In this document: one piece after another, positions 7,790-16,538 of the stretch
Layout of the letters: each line of letters starts with the position of its first letter
How positions within the stretch are numbered: the first letter of the stretch is position 1
NCBI RefSeq assembly: GCF_012933465.1
Contig: NZ_JABBND010000013.1
Span: 1 to 64,000, forward strand
Length of the DNA: 64,000 nucleotides
Reading direction: 5' to 3'
From: Actinomycetospora sp. TBRC 11914
GTDB taxonomy: Bacteria > Actinomycetota > Actinomycetes > Mycobacteriales > Pseudonocardiaceae
Made by a program: the position numbers and the translations under genes
Notes under the pieces: generated by a model
Seen by the model: only the letters and a program-made list of their open reading frames with translations
Told to the model about the DNA's origin: nothing
The model's database searches: none

Positions 7790-8647
7790 TCAGGTTCCGT
7801 ACGCGTGGACCACCGCGGCCATGTCCTCCTCGCCGTGCCCGGCCTCGCTGGCCGCGCGCAGCCGGTCGGCGATGGCGTCGGCGAGCGTGGTCGCGGTGCC
7901 GGCCTCGGTCATCGCGTCCCGGATCAGGCTCGTGTCCTTGATGACGCCGTCGAGCTCGAAGGACGGCGTGTAGTCGCCGGTGAGCATGGCCTTGCCCTTG
8001 AGCTGCACGTAGGGCGAGTCGACGGCCTGGCCGTCGACCGCGTCGAGGAACTGCTGCGCGTCCAGCCCGAGGCCGCGGGCGAGCGCGATCGACTGGGCGA
8101 CACCGTTGACCATCGCGCCGATCCACGCGTTGACCGCGAGCTTGAGCTTGCTGGCGTCGCCGAGGGTCTCGGAGACCCACTGGGTGCGGGCCCCCATCGC
8201 CTCGAACGGCGCCGCCACCCGGTCGCGCAGGGCCGAGGGGCCGGAGACCAGGAACACCAGCTTCCCGTTCTCGGCGGGGGCCTTGGTGCCGAGCACCGGC
8301 GCGTCGAGCACGTCGATCCCGCGCTCGGCCGCGAAGGACTCCACGCGGCGCGTGCCCTCGACGCCGACGGTGCTGCACTGGGCCCAGACGGCCCCCGTCG
8401 GCCACGCCTCGGCCACGTCGGCCATCACCGACAGGACCGGCTCGATGTCGAAGAGCATGGTCACGACGACCTCGGCACCGGCGACGGCGTCGGCCGCGCT
8501 GTCCGCGACGGTCGCGCCGTCCTCGGCGAGCGGCTTCGCCTTCTCGGGGCTGCGGTTCCAGACGGTGACGTCGTGGCCCTCGCGGAGCAGGCTGCGGGTC
8601 ATCCCGGCGCCCATGATCCCGGTGCCGAGCACGGCTACTGAAGTCAT
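7790..8647 (-). CDS. NAD(P)-dependent beta-hydroxyacid dehydrogenase (MmsB/GlxR type), 285 aa
   Basis: Member of the 3-hydroxyisobutyrate dehydrogenase / glyoxylate reductase family. The N-terminal Rossmann motif is GTGIMGAGM, followed by VWNRSPEK, whose Arg after the second strand suggests NADP preference (inference). The conserved substrate-binding block is LDAPVLGT, and the catalytic Lys lies in ASKLKLAVN. The C-terminal helical domain is complete and the length is typical. The exact substrate (hydroxyisobutyrate, tartronate semialdehyde, succinic semialdehyde or an imine) cannot be fixed from sequence. It lies 15 bases downstream of the AhpD-like gene on the same strand and is probably co-transcribed with it. 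Confidence 0.88.
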   Translation of the reverse strand: MTSVAVLGTGIMGAGMTRSLLREGHDVTVWNRSPEKAKPLAEDGATVADSAADAVAGAEVVVTMLFDIEPVLSVMADVAEAWPTGAVWAQCSTVGVEGTRRVESFAAERGIDVLDAPVLGTKAPAENGKLVFLVSGPSALRDRVAAPFEAMGARTQWVSETLGDASKLKLAVNAWIGAMVNGVAQSIALARGLGLDAQQFLDAVDGQAVDSPYVQLKGKAMLTGDYTPSFELDGVIKDTSLIRDAMTEAGTATTLADAIADRLRAASEAGHGEEDMAAVVHAYGT

Positions 8648-8662
8648 GGGCGCCGGATACCC

Positions 8663-9226
8663 TCAGCGGCCCATCGTGAAGAACTCCGCATTGGGGCGCA
8701 GAGCGGTCAGGTGGGCCAGGCGGTTCGACATCGCGAACAGGGCGGTGATGGCCCCGACGTCCCAGATCTCGTCCTCGGACAGCCCGGCCTCCCGGGCCGC
8801 GTCGACGTCGTCGTCGGTGAACGACGCCGAGTCGACGGCGAGGGTCAGGGCCAGGTCGACGATCGCGCGCTGCCGCCCGGTGAGCTCCGCGCCATAGGGG
8901 TTGGCGCCGACGTGGTCGGCGATCTCCGGGTCCTTGGTGCGGATCCGCAGGATCGCCCCGTGCGCGACGATGCAGTAGGTGCAGTGGTTCGCCCCGGAGG
9001 TCGCGACGACGACGAGCTCGCGCTCGGCCTTGGAGAGGCCGTCGTCGCTGTCCATGAGGGCGTCGTGGTAGTCCAGGAAGGCCCGCAGCTCGCGGGGCCG
9101 CCGGCCCAGCGCCCGGAAGATGTTCGGGACGAACCCGGACTTCTCGGCGATCGCGCCGACGCGCGCACGCAGGTCCTCGGGGAGGTCGTCGAGCTCGACG
9201 ACGCCGAAGCGGCTCACATCGGTCAT
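8663..9226 (-). CDS. AhpD/carboxymuconolactone-decarboxylase-fold peroxidase-related protein, 187 aa
   Basis: CMD-domain protein of the uncharacterised peroxidase-related type. The redox motif HCTYCIVAH (CxxC followed by His) sits in the middle of the all-helical fold, preceded by ELVVVATSGAN as in AhpD. Members reduce peroxides or disulphides through the two cysteines, but the natural partner here is unknown. The C-terminal part AALFAMSNRLAHLTALRPN is typical of the peroxidase-related subfamily. ATG 9226 begins close to the family's usual start. The gene lies between a lipoprotein gene (22 bases upstream) and the dehydrogenase gene, all on the minus strand. Confidence 0.87.
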   Translation of the reverse strand: MTDVSRFGVVELDDLPEDLRARVGAIAEKSGFVPNIFRALGRRPRELRAFLDYHDALMDSDDGLSKAERELVVVATSGANHCTYCIVAHGAILRIRTKDPEIADHVGANPYGAELTGRQRAIVDLALTLAVDSASFTDDDVDAAREAGLSEDEIWDVGAITALFAMSNRLAHLTALRPNAEFFTMGR

Positions 9227-9248
9227 GGGCCCGACCGTAGCGGCGCGG

Positions 9249-9758
9249 TCAGGGCGTCGGGCGGAACGCGACGTGGCAGCGCTGCGCGGTCACGGTCTTG
9301 ATGTGCTCGACCGCCGGCCCGGCCTGCGCCTGGAGCGTCGCCAGCTCGGCCCGGTCGATCTTCTTCGGGTCCCCGCCGGTCTGCGCGAGCGAGTCGAGGC
9401 CCTGCTCGGTGAGGCGCTGGACGGTCCGCCAGTCGGCCGCGAGCTCCGGCGGGGCGGCCGCCACGAGGCCGGCGAGCTGGCGGCGCGTCGCCGCGCTGGC
9501 CGCCGTGACGCCGCCCTGGCCGGCCTGCGGGGAGGACTGCTCGGCCTGCACCCGCGCGACGGTGTCGCAGTAGGTCCGGTCGGCCGCGGCCACCGTCGTC
9601 GTCGGGGCGGCGGGGACCGCCGGGGCCGGGGAACCCGTCGTCGTCGTGTCGCCGCCGCCGCACGCACCGAGGAGCACCCCGGTGAGCACGAGCCCGGCGG
9701 CCAGGGCCGCCCGGCGCCCGCCGACCCGGGGAGCCGCCCCCGGAGCGCTCGTCCCCAT
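9249..9758 (-). CDS. Hypothetical lipoprotein, 169 aa
   Basis: A short exported protein of unknown function. The signal sequence has an Arg pair, a hydrophobic core and a lipobox-like LLGAC ending at Cys33, followed by a Gly/Thr/Pro linker of about 30 residues and a helical domain of about 100 residues with two Cys (YCDTV and QRCHV) that could form a disulphide. The spacing of helices and the paired Cys resemble small extracytoplasmic helical bundles of actinobacteria; I cannot name a family. ATG 9758 is supported by GGAGGGAC 8 bases upstream. Longer readings would include a non-coding-like Arg/Gly-rich part crossing the divergent promoter. Confidence 0.75.
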   Translation of the reverse strand: MGTSAPGAAPRVGGRRAALAAGLVLTGVLLGACGGGDTTTTGSPAPAVPAAPTTTVAAADRTYCDTVARVQAEQSSPQAGQGGVTAASAATRRQLAGLVAAAPPELAADWRTVQRLTEQGLDSLAQTGGDPKKIDRAELATLQAQAGPAVEHIKTVTAQRCHVAFRPTP

Positions 9759-9923
9759 CGCGCCGTCCCTCCCCGCGCCCGCCGACCGCCTGCGCACCCG
9801 ATCGTGGCAGCCGCCGGTCCGGCGTCCCGGCGCGGGTCCCTCGGCGCGCGTTCGCGACCGTCCGGGGTGACGCCGACCCGACGGGGCTCCCTCCTGAGCC
9901 GCCGTCGTGTCAGAGTGACCGCC

Positions 9924-10262
9924 ATGCACGTGAGCGACGAACACCGGGCGATCGTCCGACGCTGGTGCGCCCAGCGCGTGCCCGAGTCGCAGCGTGACTC
10001 GATGCAGATCTCCTACACCGAGCGCGCGGGCCGCATCACGCTCTCGTGCCGGCGCGCCCCCGTCTTCCCCGAGCTCGCCACCGAGTGGTCCACCGCCCCG
10101 ATCGCCCAGCTCCGCTTCGACGCCGCCGACGGCCGGTGGGTGCTGCTCTGGCCGGACTCCGGCGGCCGGTGGCACCGCTACCCGGACGAGACGAAGGCCG
10201 TGTCCCCGGCGCCGCTGCTCGACATCGTCGACGCCGACCCGACGGGGATCTTCTGGGGGTGA
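9924..10262 (+). CDS. DUF3024 family protein, 112 aa
   Basis: Small protein matching the DUF3024 pattern: an N-terminal helix ending in RWCAQRVP, then beta strands with RITLSCRRAP and W...PIAQLRFD and a C-terminal W.LLWPDSGGRWHRYP block. No catalytic role is known for the family. ATG 9924 begins directly at the first helix. Its stop codon overlaps the GTG start of the Nudix gene in a GTGA arrangement, so the two are translationally coupled and probably act in the same process. Confidence 0.8.
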   Translation: MHVSDEHRAIVRRWCAQRVPESQRDSMQISYTERAGRITLSCRRAPVFPELATEWSTAPIAQLRFDAADGRWVLLWPDSGGRWHRYPDETKAVSPAPLLDIVDADPTGIFWG

Positions 10263-10930
10263 GCAGCGACGACGGAGCGCAGCCCGACCCGGCCACGATC
10301 GCGGCGCGCGTCGCGGCGTTCGACGCCGCCCACCGCCGGGAGGTCGACCCCGCCGCGCTCGAGCCGGTCCGCGGTCGTGACGGCGACCTGCGCCCGCCCC
10401 GCCGGGCCGCCGTCGCCGTCGTCGTCCTGGACGACCCGGACCGCGGGCCGGGCGTCCTGCTCACCCGGCGGACGTCCGGGCTGCGCGACCATCCCGGACA
10501 GTTCGCGCTGCCGGGCGGGTCGGTGGACCCCGGCGAGGACGTCGTCACGGCGTCCCGGCGGGAGCTGGACGAGGAGCTCGGGCTGGCGGTCGGCCCGGAC
10601 GCCGTGGTCGGCCTGCTCGACGACTACGCGACGCGCTCCGGCTTCGTCATCACCCCGGTCGTCATGACCGTCGCGGCGCCGCTCGACGCGCTCGCGCCGT
10701 CGCCGGACGAGGTGGCGCGGGTCTACCACGTGACCCTCGCCGAGCTCGACGTCGAGCCGATCTACCTCGAGATCCCGGAGTCGGACCGGCCGGTGGTGCA
10801 GTTGCCGATCGTCGGCCACCGCGTGCACGCCCCGACGGCGGCGGTGATGCTCCAGTTCCGCGAGGTGGCGCTGCGTGACCGTCCGACGCGGGTCGACGGG
10901 CTCGAGCAGCCGGTGTTCGCCTGGCGCTGA
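10259..10930 (+). CDS. Nudix hydrolase, CoA-pyrophosphatase (NudL) type, 223 aa
   Basis: The complete Nudix box G-x5-E-x7-REL-x-EE-LGL lies at about residues 86-108 and should bind the divalent metals that cleave a nucleoside diphosphate linked to another moiety. Just before it is LLTRRTSGLRDHPGQFALPGG, matching the extra motif of the NudL/CoA pyrophosphatase subgroup (LLT.R...L..H.GQ..FPGG). That makes CoA or a CoA derivative the best guess for the substrate. The GTG at 10259 overlaps the stop of the DUF3024 gene, which decides the start. It is followed by a 160-base gap before asnB. Confidence 0.88.
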   Translation: MSSDDGAQPDPATIAARVAAFDAAHRREVDPAALEPVRGRDGDLRPPRRAAVAVVVLDDPDRGPGVLLTRRTSGLRDHPGQFALPGGSVDPGEDVVTASRRELDEELGLAVGPDAVVGLLDDYATRSGFVITPVVMTVAAPLDALAPSPDEVARVYHVTLAELDVEPIYLEIPESDRPVVQLPIVGHRVHAPTAAVMLQFREVALRDRPTRVDGLEQPVFAWR

Positions 10931-11090
10931 CGATCTCTCGTGGTGACGGTGAAGAAGCCAGAGTACCCACATCGTCGAGAGTTGAGCCCTAGACCGTTAA
11001 CGACGCGTGACGAGCGCCCCGATCCGGTGCGCCGAGCGGATCCTTCGTGGTTGTGTGGTCAGGCACCCTGACGAAGGAAGTGTGACGCTC
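10931..11090. promoter_or_regulatory. Promoter region of asnB
   Basis: This gap is less GC-rich than its surroundings, with TTGAGC and GTTAAC elements near 10981-11000, as expected for a promoter. It contains ACCCACATCGTCG at 10965-10977, which recurs at 13717-13729 before the TenA-like gene. GAAGGA at 11073-11078 serves the GTG start at 11091. Confidence 0.4.
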
Positions 11091-12650
11091 GTGTGCGGAA
11101 TCGTCGCTGCGTACGGTGACATCGATCCCGAGAAGTGCGAGCGCATGCTCGCCCGCATCAACCACCGCGGTCCCGACGACTCGGGCCGCATCCAGCTGGA
11201 GACGGCCTGGCTGGGCCACCAGCGTCTGTCGATCATGGACGTGACCGGCGGGAAGCAGCCGATCGCGGACGAGACCGACTCCGCCTACGTCGTCGGGAAC
11301 GGCGAGATCTACAACCACGAGGCGATCCGGGACCAGCTCTCGGAGGTCCGCTTCGCGACCGACTCGGACACCGAGTCGGCGTTCCGGCTGGTGCTGCGCG
11401 ACGGCTCGGCGGCCCTGCACGACCTGCGCGGTATGTACGCGCTCGCCATGGCCCACACCGACGGCCACGGCGTCGTCGCCCGCGACCCGATCGGCATCAA
11501 GCCGCTGTACTGGGCCCGCCTGGAGAACGTGACGCTGTTCGCGAGCGAGCTGCGGGCCTTCGACGAGGAGGACCAGCCGCACGTCGAGGCCTTCCCGCCC
11601 GGCTACGTCTGGACCCCGGGGTTGCCGGGCACCAACGTCGCCGACGGCTCGATGGTCCGGTTCGCCGACGCCGTCCCGGTGCAGGTCCGGCCGGCGCGCT
11701 ATGCCCCGGACAAGAACTGGGACGAGGCCACCCTCTCGCACGTCCGGATGGTGCTGTCGGACTCGGTCCGCCGGCACATGATGTCCGACGTCCCGGTCGG
11801 CGTCTTCCTCTCCGGCGGGCTGGACTCCGCGATCGTCGCCGCGGTGGCCGCGAAGGTCGCGCAGGAGAAGGGCGAGCGGCTGCCGACGTTCGCCGTCGGG
11901 ACCGAGAACAGCGCCGACCTGCTGGCCGCCCGCGCGGTGGCCGAGTACCTCGGCACGGACCACCACGAGATCATCCCGACCGCGGAGGACCTCGAGGAGG
12001 CCCTCGACGAGGCCGTCACGGTGATCGAGCACTTCGACCCGGCGCTGGTGCGCTCCGCGGTGCCGAACCTGCTCCTGGCGCGGGAGGCCGTGAAGCACGT
12101 CAAGGTGGTGCTCACCGGTGAGGGCGCCGACGAGCTCTTCGCCGGCTACAGCTACGTCCACGAGGACCCGGCCTTCGCTACGCCGGACGCCCTGCAGGCC
12201 GAGCTGGTCCGCTCGATCGAGACGCTGCACGAGCTGAACCTGCAGCGCTGCGACCGCACGACGATGAACTACGGCCTGGAGGCACGCGTCCCCTTCCTCG
12301 ACGCGACGGTGATGGAGGAGATGCTCGCCATCCCGGCCGAGTGGAAGCTCATGGGCGAGGGGCGCACCGAGAAGCAGCTCCTGCGCGAGGCGTTCCAGGA
12401 CATGGTGCTCGACGACATCCTCTGGCGCGGCAAGGAGCAGTTCGGCGACGGCTCCGGCGCCGGGGACGTGCTGGCCAAGCTGGTCGAGAAGGAGAAGGCC
12501 AAGGAGGGCGCGCAGGGCGCCGAGCCGCCCGCCGTCGAGAACGGCTGGGACCTGCGCAGCGACGAGGAGGTCGCCTACTACCGGACGTGGTTCCGGACGT
12601 TCTCGGGCGTGCGGCCGAACCGGACGCTCGGCGCGTTCGCGACGGCATAG
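11091..12650 (+). CDS. asnB: Asparagine synthetase (glutamine-hydrolysing), AsnB type, 519 aa
   Basis: Class II glutamine amidotransferase fused to an ATP-pyrophosphatase synthetase domain. The start is fixed by chemistry: GTG 11091 is followed directly by the codon for the catalytic Cys2 in CGIVAAYGD, the N-terminal nucleophile of the glutaminase. Further glutaminase motifs are INHRGPDDSG and the substrate loop VVGNGEIYNHE. The synthetase half has the PP-loop SGGLDSAIVAA, the block LTGEGADELFAGY and the late motif LEARVPFLD. It makes asparagine from aspartate, glutamine and ATP in the cytosol. It is slightly shorter than E. coli AsnB. The gene stands alone with its own promoter region; GAAGGA precedes the start. 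Confidence 0.93.
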   Translation: MCGIVAAYGDIDPEKCERMLARINHRGPDDSGRIQLETAWLGHQRLSIMDVTGGKQPIADETDSAYVVGNGEIYNHEAIRDQLSEVRFATDSDTESAFRLVLRDGSAALHDLRGMYALAMAHTDGHGVVARDPIGIKPLYWARLENVTLFASELRAFDEEDQPHVEAFPPGYVWTPGLPGTNVADGSMVRFADAVPVQVRPARYAPDKNWDEATLSHVRMVLSDSVRRHMMSDVPVGVFLSGGLDSAIVAAVAAKVAQEKGERLPTFAVGTENSADLLAARAVAEYLGTDHHEIIPTAEDLEEALDEAVTVIEHFDPALVRSAVPNLLLAREAVKHVKVVLTGEGADELFAGYSYVHEDPAFATPDALQAELVRSIETLHELNLQRCDRTTMNYGLEARVPFLDATVMEEMLAIPAEWKLMGEGRTEKQLLREAFQDMVLDDILWRGKEQFGDGSGAGDVLAKLVEKEKAKEGAQGAEPPAVENGWDLRSDEEVAYYRTWFRTFSGVRPNRTLGAFATA

Positions 12651-12717
12651 GACGGGAGGGCCCCGGGTCGGCCAGGCCACAGATTGCGGCCGCGACGGCC
12701 CGGGGTATCCGCGTGAC

Positions 12718-13548
12718 ATGAGCAACGTTCCCGCCATCGCGCTCAACAGCGGAGCCTCCATCCCGCAGCTCGGGTTCGGGGTCTTCCAGATCGACCCGAA
12801 GGACACGGCGGCGACCGTGCAGACCGCCTTCGAGATCGGCTACCGCCACATCGACACGGCGCAGATGTACGGCAACGAGGCCGAGGTCGGCGAGGCCATC
12901 GCGAGGTCGGGTCTCCCGCGGGACGAGCTCTTCATCACCACGAAGTGCAACAACTCGAACCACGGCTACGACGAGTCGCAGCGCGCGCTCGACGAGAGCC
13001 TGTCCAAGCTCGGCCTCGAGTTCGTGGATCTCTACCTCATCCACTGGCCGCTGCCGGGCAAGGACCTCTACGTCCAGACGTGGCAGGGCCTCGAGCAGGC
13101 CGCGAAGGACGGCAAGGCCCGCTCGATCGGCGTGTCGAACTTCAAGTCCCACCACCTCGACCGGCTCGCGCAGGAGACGGGCACGACGCCGGCGGTGAAC
13201 CAGATCGAGCTGCACCCGCACCTGCAGCAGCCCGAGATGCGCGCCTACGACCAGCAGCACGGCATCGCCACCGAGGCCTGGAGCCCGATCGGGCAGGGCA
13301 AGGGTGTCATCGACGACGACCGCATCGGCTCGATCGCGCAGGCGCACGGCAAGACGCCGGCCCAGGTCACGCTGCGCTGGCACATCCAGCTCGGCAACAT
13401 CATCTTCCCGAAGTCGGTCACCGAGTCCCGCATCCGCGAGAACTTCGACATCTTCGACTTCGAGCTCACCGACCAGGAGATGTCGACGATCGGCGAACTG
13501 GACCAGGGGAAGCGCCTGGGTCCCGACCCCGACGAGTTCGACCGCTGA
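12718..13548 (+). CDS. Aldo-keto reductase (AKR5-like), 276 aa
   Basis: NADPH-dependent aldo-keto reductase of the 2,5-diketo-gluconate-reductase type. The catalytic tetrad is intact: Asp46 and Tyr51 in HIDTAQMYGNE, Lys76 in TTKCNN and His109 in LIHWP. The family signature GVSNFKSHHL and the C-terminal coenzyme motif FPKSVTESRIREN are present, and length is normal. It reduces aldehydes or ketones in the cytosol; the physiological substrate is open. The start at 12718 matches the family's usual N-terminus, though the ribosome binding site is weak. Two hairpins follow the stop. Confidence 0.92.
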   Translation: MSNVPAIALNSGASIPQLGFGVFQIDPKDTAATVQTAFEIGYRHIDTAQMYGNEAEVGEAIARSGLPRDELFITTKCNNSNHGYDESQRALDESLSKLGLEFVDLYLIHWPLPGKDLYVQTWQGLEQAAKDGKARSIGVSNFKSHHLDRLAQETGTTPAVNQIELHPHLQQPEMRAYDQQHGIATEAWSPIGQGKGVIDDDRIGSIAQAHGKTPAQVTLRWHIQLGNIIFPKSVTESRIRENFDIFDFELTDQEMSTIGELDQGKRLGPDPDEFDR

Positions 13549-13555
13549 GACCCCT

Positions 13556-13635
13556 CCGGTCGCCCTCCCTCGGCGACCGGACGCCGGGACGGCCCGGGTG
13601 CCGACGCCCCACCCACGTCGGCACTCGGGCCGTCC
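13556..13635. terminator. Double hairpin terminator after the aldo-keto reductase gene
   Basis: Two hairpins follow the stop at 13548. The first has 9-base arms at 13556-13564 and 13572-13580. The second has 19-base arms at 13587-13605 and 13617-13635 with one non-Watson-Crick position and an 11-base loop. Together they form a strong intrinsic terminator without a T tract. Confidence 0.8.
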
Positions 13636-13653
13636 GCGTGCTCTCGCCTCCCT

Positions 13654-13700
13654 GATGCCAGCGAAGCGTCCCTATCGGCGTGCTCAACCGGACGCTGGCA
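13654..13700. repeat. Hairpin carrying a 17-mer that recurs inverted near 21.9 kb
   Basis: GATGCCAGCGAAGCGTC at 13654-13670 occurs again, inverted and identical, at 21883-21899. Here it forms the left arm of a hairpin with GGACGCTGGCA at 13690-13700, leaving GAAGC as a 5-base bulge. Both copies are intergenic, which suggests a short dispersed element. It lies upstream of the TenA-like gene. Confidence 0.5.
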
Positions 13701-13742
13701 GATCCAGTGGCAGGAAACCCACATCGTCGGGAGGCTCTCCGC

Positions 13743-14378
13743 ATGGGTTTCTGCGACGAGCTCCGAGCCGCGTGGGCGTCGACGTGGGACGCGGCCGTCG
13801 GGCACCGGTTCGTCGACGAGCTCTGGGCCGGCACCGTCGACGACGCCGTCCTCGCCCGCTACCTCGTCCAGGATCTCCAGTTCCTCGACGCGTTCGTGGC
13901 CCTGCTCGGCGCGGCGGTGGCCTCCGCCGACCGCCCGGGGCCCCGTCTCGTGCTCGCGCGCCAGCTCGGGCTCGTCGCCGGCGACGAGGACGACTACTTC
14001 TCCCGCGCCCTCGACCGGCTCGGGGTCCCTGCCGCGCGGCGCCGCGACCCGGAACTGCTCCCGCCCACCCGCGGCTTCCTCGCGCTGATGGACGAGGCCC
14101 GGCGGTCGGCCGATCACGCGGAGATCCTGACGGTGCTGCTGGTCGCCGAGTGGCTCTACGCCGACTGGGCCGCCCGTGACGCCGCGCTGCCCGCGGACCC
14201 GCTGCACGCCGAGTGGATCGAGCTGCACCGCGGCGAGGCGTTCACCGCGTGGGTGGCGTTCCTGCGCGACGAGGTGGACCGGGTGGCCGCGGGCGGCGCC
14301 GACCAGCAGCGGATGGCCGAGGTGTTCGGCCGGGCGGTGACGCTGGAGCTCGCGTTCTTCGACGCCGCCTACGGCTGA
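13743..14378 (+). CDS. TenA/THI-4 family protein, 211 aa
   Basis: All-helical TenA/PQQC-fold protein. The family motifs YLVQDLQFLDAFV (about residues 40-52) and LLVAEWLYADWA (about residues 132-143) are present, the latter with the conserved Glu and Tyr. The active-site Cys of classical TenA (TenA_C) is not seen at the expected place, so this fits the TenA_E branch, which is linked to salvage of thiamine pyrimidine degradation products; that assignment is inference. ATG 13743 is preceded by GGGAGG at 13729-13734. No other thiamine gene is nearby. The downstream HNH gene converges and ends 8 bases away. Confidence 0.82.
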   Translation: MGFCDELRAAWASTWDAAVGHRFVDELWAGTVDDAVLARYLVQDLQFLDAFVALLGAAVASADRPGPRLVLARQLGLVAGDEDDYFSRALDRLGVPAARRRDPELLPPTRGFLALMDEARRSADHAEILTVLLVAEWLYADWAARDAALPADPLHAEWIELHRGEAFTAWVAFLRDEVDRVAAGGADQQRMAEVFGRAVTLELAFFDAAYG

Positions 14379-14385
14379 CCGGGCA

Positions 14386-14769
14386 TCAGGCCGCCGCGCG
14401 TCGGAGGTTCGCCAGCCGGCGGCGCTGCGCGTCCAGGTGCGGGCGGGCCCGGCGCTGACCACCCCGCTCCTCGATGGCCGCCGCGAGGTCGTCGAGCACC
14501 CGGGCCAACCGCTCGGCGTCCGGGCTCCAGCCCCGCCGCTCGCACTCCTGCAGCCAGTCCACGGCCCCGCGGTGACCCCGCTCGCCGTTGCACCGCCGGC
14601 ACGCCGCGACCTCGTTCTCCAACCACGACGGCCCGCCCCTGACCTTGGGGACCACGTGGTCGGTGGTGGCGACGACGCGGCCGTCGAGCGGGCGGGCGCA
14701 CCACAGGCACGTCGCCCCGTCGCGGGCGTGGGCCGCGGCGAGGCGTTCGGCACGCCCGGGCTGTCGCAT
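14386..14769 (-). CDS. HNH endonuclease-type protein, 127 aa
   Basis: Small HNH nuclease domain. A zinc-knuckle pair CLWC and CRRCN brackets the HNH core: [11 protein letters not shown] (first His), the central Asn in [13 protein letters not shown], and the second Cys pair. This is the McrA-like, Cys4-stabilised form common in actinomycete chromosomes. The C-terminal third is Arg/Glu-rich and helical. It could be a DNA nicking enzyme or a defence-associated nuclease, but it stands without a recognisable partner. The GGAGG near ATG 14769 is only 2 bases away, so the start may be slightly different. It is divergent from the GH13 gene with a 48-base gap. Confidence 0.8.
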   Translation of the reverse strand: MRQPGRAERLAAAHARDGATCLWCARPLDGRVVATTDHVVPKVRGGPSWLENEVAACRRCNGERGHRGAVDWLQECERRGWSPDAERLARVLDDLAAAIEERGGQRRARPHLDAQRRRLANLRRAAA

Positions 14770-14817
14770 CCCCTCCAGGATGCCCCGCACCGGCGCCCGC
14801 CGGGGATGATCGGTCGC

Positions 14818-16437
14818 GTGACGACCGAGACGCCGTGGTGGCGCGACGCCGTGATCTACCAGGTCTACATCCGCAGCTTCGCGGACTCCGACGGCGACGG
14901 GATCGGCGACCTCGCGGGCCTCACCGACCGGCTCGGCTACCTGGCCGACCTCGGTGTGGACGCGGTGTGGATCAACCCCTGGTACGCATCGCCGCAGGTC
15001 GACAACGGCTACGACGTCGCCGACTACCGCGCGGTCGAGCCCGCCTACGGCACCCTCGCCGACGCCGAGAAGCTGATCGCGCGCGCCCACGAGCACGGGC
15101 TGCGGGTCATCCCCGACCTCGTGCCCAACCACCTCTCCGCGGAGCACGCCTGGTTCCGCGAGGCGCTCGCCGCCGGGCCCGGTTCCCCGGAGCGCGCCCG
15201 CTTCGTCTTCCGCCCGGGCCGGGGTCCCGACGGGGCGGAGCCCCCGACCAACTGGCGCGCCCACTTCGGGGGGCCGGCGTGGACGCGCGTCGCCGGCCCG
15301 GACGGTGGACCGGGCGAGTGGTACCTGCACCTGTTCGACCCGGGCCAGCCCGACCTGGACTGGCGCAACGCCGAGGTCCGCGCCGAGTTCGAGTCGGTGC
15401 TGCGCTTCTGGTTCGACCGCGGGGTGGACGGGTTCCGGGTGGACGTCGCCCACGGCCTGGTCAAGGACCCGGGGCTCCCGGACCTCGCGGACGTCGACGA
15501 CCTCACCGGCGCCTCGCTCGGGCCCGGCGCGCACCCGTTCGCCGACCGCGACGAGGTGCAGGAGATCTACGAGTCGTGGCGCCGGATCGCCGAGGAGTAC
15601 CCCGGCGCCCGGATGTTCGTCGCCGAGGCGTGGGTCCCGAGCCCGGAGCGGCTGGCCCGCTACGTGTCGCCGGGCCGGCTGCACACGGCGTTCAACTTCG
15701 ACTTCCTCCTCGCGCCGTGGGAGCCCGCGGCGCTGCGGGAGGCGATCGACACGACGACCGGCTACCTGCACGGGGTCGGCGCCCCGGCGACCTGGGTGCT
15801 GGAGAACCACGACGTGGTCCGGGCCCCGAGCCGCTACGGCCGCCGTCGGGACGGCGCGGTGGACGTCGCGCTGGGGGAACGGCGGGCCCGTGCCGCGTTC
15901 GTGCTGATGGCCGCGCTGCCGGGCGGGGTGTACGTCTACCAGGGCCAGGAGCTGGGGCTGCCCCAGGTCGACGACATCCCCGACGAGGCCCTGCGCGACC
16001 CCACCTGGGAACGCTCCGGGCACACCGAGCGCGGCCGCGACGGCTCGCGGGTGCCGCTGCCGTGGACCGCCGGCGGCTCCTCGTTCGGCTTCGGTCCCGA
16101 CGGCGGGGACGCGCCGTGGCTGCCGCAGCCGGACTGGTTCGGCCGGTACGCGGTCGACGTCGAGTCCGACGACGCCGGGTCCACGCTCGCGCTCGTGCGG
16201 GCGGCCCTCGCCCGCCGGGCCGCGCTCGACGCCCTCGGCGAGGGCCCGCTGACGTGGGAGTCCGAGCCCGGCGACCCGGTGCTGTCCTTCCGGCGTGGGC
16301 CGGGGTTCGCGTGCGTGGTGAACCTCGCCGCGGCGCCCGTCCCGCTGCCGGAGCACGCCGAGGTCCTGCTCACCAGCGCCCCCCTCGACGACGGTCTGCT
16401 CCCGGCGGACTGCGCCGTGTGGCTCAGCGTGGGGTGA
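14818..16437 (+). CDS. GH13 alpha-glucosidase / oligo-1,6-glucosidase-like enzyme, 539 aa
   Basis: Glycoside hydrolase family 13 enzyme of the alpha-glucosidase group. It starts with the typical [26 protein letters not shown] and has the conserved regions in order: [17 protein letters not shown] with the nucleophile Asp, FVAEAW with the acid/base Glu and LENHDVVR with the stabilising Asp. A short C-terminal beta domain (from about residue 450) closes the protein. The likely role is cytosolic release of glucose from malto- or isomalto-oligosaccharides, or trehalose-type metabolism; the linkage is undecided. GTG 14818 has GGGGA 11 bases upstream; an in-frame ATG at 14806 is the alternative. The MetX-like gene follows on the same strand. 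Confidence 0.9.
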   Translation: MTTETPWWRDAVIYQVYIRSFADSDGDGIGDLAGLTDRLGYLADLGVDAVWINPWYASPQVDNGYDVADYRAVEPAYGTLADAEKLIARAHEHGLRVIPDLVPNHLSAEHAWFREALAAGPGSPERARFVFRPGRGPDGAEPPTNWRAHFGGPAWTRVAGPDGGPGEWYLHLFDPGQPDLDWRNAEVRAEFESVLRFWFDRGVDGFRVDVAHGLVKDPGLPDLADVDDLTGASLGPGAHPFADRDEVQEIYESWRRIAEEYPGARMFVAEAWVPSPERLARYVSPGRLHTAFNFDFLLAPWEPAALREAIDTTTGYLHGVGAPATWVLENHDVVRAPSRYGRRRDGAVDVALGERRARAAFVLMAALPGGVYVYQGQELGLPQVDDIPDEALRDPTWERSGHTERGRDGSRVPLPWTAGGSSFGFGPDGGDAPWLPQPDWFGRYAVDVESDDAGSTLALVRAALARRAALDALGEGPLTWESEPGDPVLSFRRGPGFACVVNLAAAPVPLPEHAEVLLTSAPLDDGLLPADCAVWLSVG

Positions 16438-16538
16438 GCGACCCCGTCGAGCGCACGGTGTTCCGTCGCTCGGCGGCTGGCGGGACCGGGCGCCGGGCTG
16501 CTGGGCTCGACCACACGTCCGTCTCCAGGGAGGCCCCG

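Noticed and set aside
12661-12705. Terminator after asnB (CCCCGGG ... CCCGGGG)
   Set aside because: The arms are only 7 bases with a loop of 31; such GC pairs are expected by chance here.
13640-13742. Possible TPP riboswitch before the TenA-like gene (CTGATGCCAGCG resembles part of the thi box)
   Set aside because: The rest of the thi-box consensus and its helices are missing, and the same 17-mer occurs at 21.9 kb with no thiamine gene.
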